DNA of 64,000 nt. It comes from Tetrastigma voinierianum (lineage: Eukaryota > Streptophyta > Magnoliopsida > Vitales > Vitaceae). The DNA lies in contig JAEQBH010001377.1 of NCBI GenBank assembly GCA_016808115.1, positions 372,001-436,000 on the forward strand, read 5' to 3'. This document shows positions 57,801-64,000 of this stretch, piece after piece. A program made the translations under genes and the position numbers. The notes beneath the pieces were generated by a model. The model made no database searches and was not told where the DNA came from. It was given only the letters and a program-made list of their open reading frames with translations. Numbering within the stretch: position 1 is the stretch's first letter; every line of letters begins with the position of its first letter.

Positions 57801-58700
57801 ATGTAGTAGACAATATGAAATGGTTCGCCAAAGGTGTACTTACTAGTTTTGCATTCTCCATGTTGAACCTCTTCAACACCTTCCTAACATAGTCACTTTG
57901 AGACAACCATAATCTCCCTAGAGCTCTTTCTCTAGGAATCTCCGTCATAAGAATCTTCTTGGCCGCACCCAAATCCTTCATGTTAAATTCTCTACTCAAC
58001 AAGATCTTCAATTTGTTGACCTCACTCATACTCTTTGTAGCAATTAGCATATCATCCACATAAAGCAACGAAAAAATAGATGAACCATCATCAAGACTCT
58101 TCACATAAACACAATAGTCATACTCACATCTTTTGTAGCCAATTTGGATCATATAGGAGTCGAATCTCTTGTACCATTGTCTTGGGGATTGCTTCAACCC
58201 ATATAGTGATTTCTTCAATTTATAGACCAAGAGTTTATGTCCATGTTTAGTGAACCTTTATGGTTGTACCATGTAGACAGTCTCCTCTAACTCACCATGA
58301 AGGAAAGCTACCTTTACATCCATATGCTCCACCTCCATATCAAAATATGCTACCAAACTCAACACCGGCCCCGATAGAGGTAAGATAATCCACCATGGGG
58401 GAAAAAATCTCATCATTGTAAACCCCATGCTTTTGTGAGTAATCCTTTGCTACTAGGCAAGCCTTGAACTCTTCACCCTCTTTTTTTTAAACTACTTTTT
58501 TCTTCTTGTACACCCACTTGCACCTTATAGCCCTCTTCCCTTTAGGAAGTTCAACCAACTCCCACGTTTGGTTCTTATGCAAAGATTGCATCTCCTCCTC
58601 TATAGCACCCATCCAACTACCTTTCTCTTGGCTATGTACTGCCTTCTGAAAGTTAGTGAGATCCCCATTAGAATGGACTTGAGGTTCCTTCCAAAACAAT
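57799..58700 (-). pseudogene. Copia C reverse transcriptase
   Basis: 58,487-58,699 gives GSWMGAIEEEMQSLHKNQTW and IRCKWVYKKK. 57,799-58,230 is the best preserved polymerase piece in the window: KLKKSLYGLKQSPRQWYKRF, FSLLYVDDMLIATKS with intact YVDD, EFNMKDLGAAKKIL and LWLSQSDYVRKVLKRFNMEN. A frameshifted gap (58,231-58,486) removes the DVKTAFLHG block from this reading, though it is visible in another frame. Confidence 0.93.
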
Positions 58701-58970
58701 TCTTTATTTCTTCTCTAATGAATGCTCCCGGTCTATTAAGGTTGGCTAGTCTACTAGGTGTAGAAAGGAGCTAGGTTAGGGAGAGGACAATAATCGACTA
58801 TTTTGAAACTAACTGCTAACACTTGTGTTTTTGTGGAACGTTTCGTGTTGGTTCTCTAGGAGTTGAAATTCCTTTTGATACTTGAATTTTGCATAGCTCA
58901 TACATCTCTCGGAGACAAATCATTGTGCGTGATTTTGATGACTCACAAGGCTGGGCTTTATCACTCATTG

Positions 58971-58984
58971 CTTTGATAACCATT
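58971..58984 (-). other. Copia C primer-binding site (probable)
   Basis: The minus strand reads TGGTTATCAAAGCAATG, close to the initiator-Met site TGGTATCAGAGC with one inserted base. The 5' LTR that should follow is replaced by TA repeats. Confidence 0.5.
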
Positions 58985-58995
58985 TTTTGTGGATA

Positions 58996-59090
<95 letters not shown>
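58996..59090. repeat. (TA)n microsatellite
   Basis: About 95 bases of uninterrupted TA. It marks the boundary between copia C and E4 sequence. Confidence 0.95.
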
Positions 59091-59094
<4 letters not shown>

Positions 59095-59330
59095 TTTTAC
59101 TTTTTTCTTGTTTATTCTTCCTTCATCATAAGGACTAGCAATGTGTTGGTTGGGGGGAGTGATTACTACCCAAATAGTGTTGTTTCATACCCTTAACACT
59201 CCATGTTTTGAGCACTTTTTGTGTAGTAATCAACCTAATTGGCCCAATTGACATGTTAAGGACCTAGCAAGGCTACTAATCAAATTTTGTGGCAAGTTTT
59301 GTTGTTTTCAAAGGCTATATATATTGAAGA
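59091..59330 (+). mobile_element. E4: 3' end of an Athila-like element (purine tract and LTR start)
   Basis: ataaggactagcaatgtgtt then ggttggggggag (to 59,159) repeats the E1/E2 purine-tract context, and tgattactacccaaatagtg (59,160) is a diverged copy of their LTR start. Similarity fades after about 59,300, so either the LTR is truncated or the subfamily differs. The rest of the element is not visible to the left. Confidence 0.7.
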
Positions 59331-60880
59331 TAGGGATTCAGCTCAAGCATGAAAAACCCAGTTGCAGTTCAACCTGATTTGTGAGTGTGTGATAGTCTTC
59401 TCTCTTTTTCATCATGGTAGATTAGTTAATCTTTTGAGACACTACTCAGATAATAAACTTCTCCTTGATTCTTCTAAGTCTCATATGCTTGTTTGTCATA
59501 TTAATCTCCACTAATGTAGGCATATACCAACTTCAAGATCAATTAGGTATTTTAGGCTTGTAATGTGGCTTGGGTAATTGGGTAGATAAATAAACAATTT
59601 AAGCTCAATTTTACCCAGATTCCACTTACAATTCATCATAATTGCCGTCATTCTTCATCCTTTACTTTCTCTAATGATGTCAACTTTCAAACAACCCCAA
59701 AATTTATTGGGTGCATCATTCTACATACTCTTTAGTGTGGTGTTTTTCTTGACCACAACAGTACAATGTTCCTCATGTTAGAAGCTTTTTAACTTTTCAT
59801 TTTCTGTCAAGGCTTATGAAACAGTGCAATGTTTTTTCTTTTTATGCTTTCTACCACCCTTAGCGAACTTTGGGTTAGCAACTCCCATACTAGTTGGAAT
59901 TAGGGTACTAGGTGTTGAAGCACCCCTAAGATTAATTGTTTAAGGGAGGAAGGCTACAAGAAAAACTCATTCCACCTTGATATTTTCATTTTTACAACTT
60001 CATTTTTTTCTTCTTTTTCCTCTTTCCTTATTTCAATTGGTTTTCATTTCTCAACCTTTATTCTTATCCTCCTTTACTTTTAAGAATAACATTCCTCCAA
60101 ATTTGTCATTTTCTACTTGTCATGCAATCTGGGAAAAATAAGGGTTCTTTACTATAGGATTAGATTTAAGGAAGGATTTAGGCTTTTCATTTACTGGTTG
60201 ATGATGAAATTGGCTCTTCTCAAATAAGGAACAAAGGTATATGCATATGCATATCACAAGGGTAGGCTTTGAAATATTCAAACTTCCAATAATGGCCTAT
60301 ATCATTTCTTGTTAGTGGTATTGCCTAGATTTCGCTCGACTAATAATCTAACAAGCAGACTTGAAGATTAACCGTGACGGATCTTAGAAGATGTCCCTAA
60401 TCTCAGCACAATTTGTTTCAGAGGTACTTTTGACCATGTGCATTGTTTTTCAGGATTCACAATAACTAAAATGTTTACAAAAATAGAATTATAAGTCTTA
60501 TTTGTTCCATCATTTGTTTAAATCTTCCTTATTCTTGAAGTTAAACTTATTCATTTATAACATCACAACTTCCTTTCAATTCATCTCCTCCTACTCCCAA
60601 TTTCATCTATCATTTTCGCTTGTTTCTCGGACATGTTATATGTCATCTTCCACATCTCAACAAATTTTATATAAATCAAGATATTCAATTCATACAAATT
60701 TAACATAGCTCAAGCCACTGAATTCAATCATAATTCAAATTCCACCAAACAATCCACAACTACCCAACTCATCAATCAAACTTCATTTCGAAAGAGTACA
60801 AAATCTTTCACAAAGACCATTTTTGCATTATTTGTTCAAAGATATTTCATTTAACTCTTTAGATAATTAAAAATGTGTAT
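59331..60880. other. AT-rich interval, unassigned
   Basis: I see no coding and no clear repeat boundary. It may include the remainder of the E4 LTR and 3' untranslated sequence of the E5 accessory frame. Confidence 0.4.
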
Positions 60881-62728
60881 TCATGTAAAGTAATTACACA
60901 AGATTTTCATTCTTTTTCTTTTTGTTTTAGGCATTTTGAGGTTTTTTAATGATTTTTCCTTTGCTTCTTCCTTCTTCAAATATTCTTCAATTTCCTCTAC
61001 TGGGGTTAGCTCTTTCCTTCCTATTGTACCAGGGGTTTTATTTTGAGGTAGTGCTCTACAAGGTACAAAAGATATTTCTCCACCTAGATTAGGGTTAGAA
61101 AAAGGTATGGGAGGGTTTGTGACATCTGGAGGCACTATGGTGTAAGGTATACAATAAGATATTTTGATTTATGGAAGTGGCACTTTCTTTTTGCCTGAGA
61201 CTGTCTTCATAGCCCAATCCGTATCTTTTGTATTGCTTCTCGTGAGTTCACACGCTTCGCCAATGGATTCCATAAGTGTCTCCGTCAAGGACTCCGCCAT
61301 GAGTCAATAGTCTAAAGCTTTGTTTGTAATGTCACACTAATCTCAACAAAAGCTCATTCCTTTATCTAGGCCGCTTCATGGAGTTGTCTCGTCCTCCAAC
61401 ATTTTCAATAACCTGCTCATGTATGCCTGCTTTATCTAAAAGGCTACTTTGTGATCTTATCACTTTCCACTCGTCTTTTTTTTCACTATGCCTCATTCTA
61501 AATCCCTTTGCTTTATTTCTTCTTCCCAAGATCGAGTATATCCTTCTTAAATTCTTATCCATATATTCAGCTTGAATCATAGTTGTAGTTTCAATTGTTC
61601 GTCCTTTCGCATTTCGCCTCATTTGTTTCAACATCTCTATCAATTCCAGACATTGTCACGTCTCGAGCTCTCAACTAGATTTTCAAGGATATCTCTAAGA
61701 CCTGTAGATACATTCCAGGGAGCCGGCTTGCTTCTCCGCATCTCGTCTTCGAATGGACTCTCCAACTATACTTGTTAATTTTCTCTGTTGTCCCTTTTTT
61801 CTTCTTCAGTTTCTATTCTTGTCTCTCTGCTTCTGTTCTTTAGCCTTTTCGTTATTCCGCTTAATGAGACGCTTGGGACATGTTTTTTTTTCTCCACCTA
61901 ATCACAATTCCTAAGATGTAGAGTTCCGTGATTGTTGTCAGTGGGATCGCACCCTCTATATTTACTTATGTAGTAACTAATAATGGAATTTCTTTCAATT
62001 ATCTCATTTACTACTTGATTTTATACCCTTTGTGGCATACAAGAGTATCAAGCCATTCTTTTCTCACTCCAGATCGAGATGTTTTCATGGTACCAGCTAG
62101 AACTCCGACAGTAAAACCATACCTTAGCTTCCTCACTAAAGAGCTCTAACAATGGATTCATGTGTGGTTTTCCTGTTGCATTCTCTATTTTCCTTTTCGT
62201 CTATTAACAAGTCTACAATTTTCCGATACTCTAAATTCCTTTACATTAACTTCACCTATCTATGTTCCTTCAAATTAAAAGTTTAATGTATATTTTCTAA
62301 CGAAAGATATCCACTTCTCCAAAAACACCGCCTTCCCTCTCTACTCCCACCTTGTTAACATAAAATTCCTTGAGCAATGCCGCAAACCGTGTTCTCAGGC
62401 TTGCCAAGTAAATACCATCCTCTTTCTTAGTCATTTCCAACAAAGTGGCGAGATGAGCTATTAACCCTTCCAAAATGAAACTTCTATCCTTTAGATTCTT
62501 TTCCCATAAGACGAGGGCTTTATCTGAAACGAACTATCTCACTTCCTTTTCTTGCCCTCGCTTCCATTTTTCAAGCATCTCTTCTATTTCCTTCTGCTCC
62601 AAAGAGCTTCGATCCGTCCCGTTCGTCTCTAGCATATTCCTCCCGAACATCTTTTTAATTTGAAGCCCGACTGGCTTCCTTCTCATTCTTAGCGATCATC
62701 ATCCTGTCAGTTTGAACCAGATTCATGG
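60881..62728 (-). pseudogene. E5 accessory frame (PF20167-like putative plant transposon protein)
   Basis: On the minus strand, 62,320-62,530 reads openly: ALVLWEKNLKDRSFILEGLI, HLATLLEMTKKEDGIYLASL and RFAALLKEFYVNKVGVEREG. The KEFYVN...EG block matches the N-terminal conserved part of PF20167. Further on, LFSEEAKVWFYCRS and a YHENISIWSEKRMAWYSCMP region (about 62,030-62,120) match its W...L.P..H.S.....R block. The C-terminal part (60,881-61,650) is lysine/glutamate-rich (TPVEEIEEYLKKEEAKEKSL). The start may be the MNLVQTD methionine near 62,728. Stops and shifts are present. It follows a palindrome-rich TATA region. Confidence 0.6.
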
Positions 62729-62852
62729 TTCCGACATGGTTAGAGGCTAGTAATTTAGGGTTTTCGAACGACTATGAGAGATAAATCTAGTGAATGTGGC
62801 TAAATGGCATGATGGTTTATGAGGAAGGTGGCTTTTCAAATTTCAAAGTTCT

Positions 62853-62864
62853 CTATTTATAGGC
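62853..62864 (-). promoter_or_regulatory. TATA box upstream of E5 accessory frame
   Basis: The minus strand reads gcctataaatagag, a consensus plant TATA box about 130 bases before the putative first methionine. The palindrome cluster lies 30-330 bases upstream of it. Confidence 0.55.
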
Positions 62865-62889
62865 CGAATGATTGGTTGTGTCCTTTTAA

Positions 62890-63195
62890 TTGTCGCGACA
62901 AACATTAGCCTAGGGTTTATTTTCTTTTCAAACCTATGTCGCGATATAGAGAAATAATGTCGCGACATAATGTGACATAAAGCATTGTGTCACAACAAAT
63001 TTTTTTTTGCAATGTATAAAATGCTAGGGAAATCCTTGTCGCGACAAAAAGGAATAAAGTCACGACAAAGCAAAAATAACGTCACGACATAGTTATATTT
63101 TGTTCAAGCGAAATTATGTCGCGACATACTTTCTTGCAAAATCAGAGGCTAGAACAGATTTGTGGCGACAAAGAGGAATAATGTCGTGACATATA
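62890..63195. repeat. tgtcgcgaca palindrome cluster
   Basis: About ten copies of TGTCGCGACA or one-step variants occur, at about 62,893, 62,939, 62,959, 63,030, 63,060, 63,080, 63,117, 63,163 and 63,183. Most variants (gtcacgaca, gtcgtgaca, gtcacaaca) change only the CG positions, as expected from deamination of methylated cytosine. Confidence 0.85.
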
Positions 63196-63435
63196 ATGAA
63201 TTTTCCTCCAAATTGCAAATTTGACACTTTCAATCAATTAACACACAAAGTAGTATGCAATGCCTTAAAACCACTCAAAACATACTTGTGAAGACATATC
63301 TAACAATCCTCGATTCAAGTATGAACAGTAGATCTCATTTCTTTATTCAGCTTCATTCAATCATGATGATAATAAAAAGTATTCAAGGAATGAGCACAAC
63401 AAAGCTACTTTTCATTTATGCTCTATAAAAATACA

Positions 63436-63452
63436 CTCCCCCAAACTTCAAT
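63436..63452 (-). other. Polypurine-tract-like site of E5
   Basis: The minus strand reads tgaagtttgggggagtg followed by TATTTTTATAG. It could be the 3' LTR purine tract, making about 62,730-63,435 an LTR, or an internal purine tract ahead of the accessory frame. No second copy of the putative LTR is in the window. Confidence 0.5.
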
Positions 63453-63814
63453 TATGCATTATCCTTAAAGAACAAGTTAGGGAAAAGAAAGACTCCCCCT
63501 GGTAGCACTTTCTACATAATGAGTTTGAGACAGAATGCTTCCAAATAATATCCATTCTAATCTACCATCGTCTCGAAAGTCAAACAAAGAAACTTAACTA
63601 ATTATCAATTCCAAATAAAAATCAAAAGCTATTCTACTAAATAATCGAAATTAATTAAACACAATGCATTAAACAAAATTAAATTATCAAACAGTTCAAA
63701 AATTTTCTTGGGTTGCCTCCTAAGTAGTTACTCATGTTTTATGTCTTCAGCTAGACATTTGATGAAAAATGTTTTCCTTTCAGCAAAATCCTTCCATCTC
63801 TTCTAAATTTGGAG
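63453..63814 (-). other. E5 spacer after pol
   Basis: Non-coding. It contains aggaggcaacccaag (minus, about 63,710), a block found just after pol in many Athila-type elements. Confidence 0.6.
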
Positions 63815-64000
63815 TTAATCTTCATTTATGTTCCCTTTAAGATAATGCTTTAATCTTTGACCATTCACTTTAAACTCATTTCCAAAATTAGTCTTCAATG
63901 TTACTGCTTCAAAGAGTGTACTTATACACGTGTAAGGACCCATCCTTATCTTGACTTCAGCCTTTCCGGAAACAATCCTCGAAAGCTTGTAATCAGACAA
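63815..64000 (-). CDS. E5 Athila pol C-terminus (integrase tail), cut by window edge
   Basis: The last 61 residues of a minus-strand frame end at a TAA. GNEFKVNGQRLKHYLKGNIN is the characteristic end of Athila-lineage integrase (family form GNTFKVNGQRLKHY). Upstream, KLSRIVSGKAEVKIRMGPY corresponds to the FPGKLxSRWxGPF block in diverged form. The frame is open to the window edge, so whether the rest is intact is unknown. Confidence 0.85.
   Translation of the reverse strand: MSDYKLSRIVSGKAEVKIRMGPYTCISTLFEAVTLKTNFGNEFKVNGQRLKHYLKGNINED

Larger units (their letters stand above)
33460..58990 (-). mobile_element. Copia C: Ty1/copia element, split by copia B, gag-integrase deleted
   Basis: The minus-strand order is primer-site-like sequence (58,971-58,984), RT (57,799-58,700), RNase H (57,334-57,800), a 22.8-kb insertion, RNase H C-terminus (34,270-34,524), purine-rich spacer and 3' LTR (to 33,753). 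The RNase H reading continues across the insertion: it stops at QQGGV (57,338) and resumes with a VRLHA block and HIDVRFHKIRELV-type sequence left of 34,525. Only about 280 bases separate RT from the primer site, so gag, protease and integrase are gone. The 5' LTR is lost in a TA microsatellite. Confidence 0.8.

Noticed and set aside
1..64000. tRNA, rRNA or other RNA genes
   Set aside because: No stretch with the conserved tRNA boxes or rRNA cores was noticed; primer-site matches to tRNA ends are too short to be genes.
1..64000. Integrated pararetrovirus or other viral gene
   Set aside because: All polymerase pieces have copia or plant gypsy (Tat, Athila) signatures and sit between LTRs; no movement or coat protein motifs were seen.

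Overview
The window is nuclear DNA of a flowering plant, almost certainly a eudicot, and consists nearly entirely of nested, decayed LTR retrotransposons. There is no continuous host gene. The Athila-type elements, with their MVRTRGG-start accessory frame and LTRs full of gcgaaa/ttcgct palindromes, remind me of grapevine-type repeats, but I cannot check the species. Every coding region I recognise is a retrotransposon domain broken by stops and frameshifts. One 56-codon terminal-exon-like stretch (18,491-18,661, minus) could be host sequence.

Layout. (1) 1-13,549: the 3' part of a Tat-lineage Ty3/gypsy element (E0): tandem repeats, an antisense accessory frame with the Transposase_28 (PF04195) motif, and a 3' LTR. 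A Tekay/Del-like LTR (about 2,680-12,162, minus) interrupts it, and a 6.9-kb Athila-like element E1 (4,431-11,311, minus) interrupts that LTR. (2) 13,564-18,191: copia A, minus, short LTRs, complete but decayed domain order. (3) 18,192-20,910: AT-rich low-copy DNA with two hAT-like MITEs and the possible host exon. (4) 20,911-32,737: E3, a full-length Tat element with 5' LTR, gag, protease, RT, RNase H, a second archaeal-type RNase H, integrase, a purine tract, tandem repeats, an antisense accessory frame and a 3' LTR. (5) about 33,460-58,990: a four-level nest. Copia C is split inside its RNase H by copia B (34,525-57,333, perfect 5-bp target duplication). The 3' LTR of copia B is split by Athila-like E2 (35,933-49,774, plus). 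The 3' untranslated part of E2 is split by a second Tekay/Del-like LTR (about 43,210-47,489). (6) 59,143-64,000: the 3' end of another Athila-like element (E4) and, on the minus strand, the end of an Athila pol (E5), followed by a palindrome-rich TATA region and a PF20167-like accessory frame.

How it works together: nothing here looks able to move on its own. E2 keeps decayed gag, protease and an accessory frame but no RT, RNase H or integrase. E1 keeps only LTRs, priming sites and scraps. The most interesting signals are non-coding: clusters of palindromes (ttcgct/agcgaa in E1 and E2, tgtcgcgaca in E5) upstream of TATA boxes, both in LTRs and ahead of the internal accessory frames, which suggests a second internal promoter in Athila elements. 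Differences between paired LTRs are dominated by short indels, which is unusual for natural decay and may reflect sequencing or assembly error, so the broken frames should be read with care.
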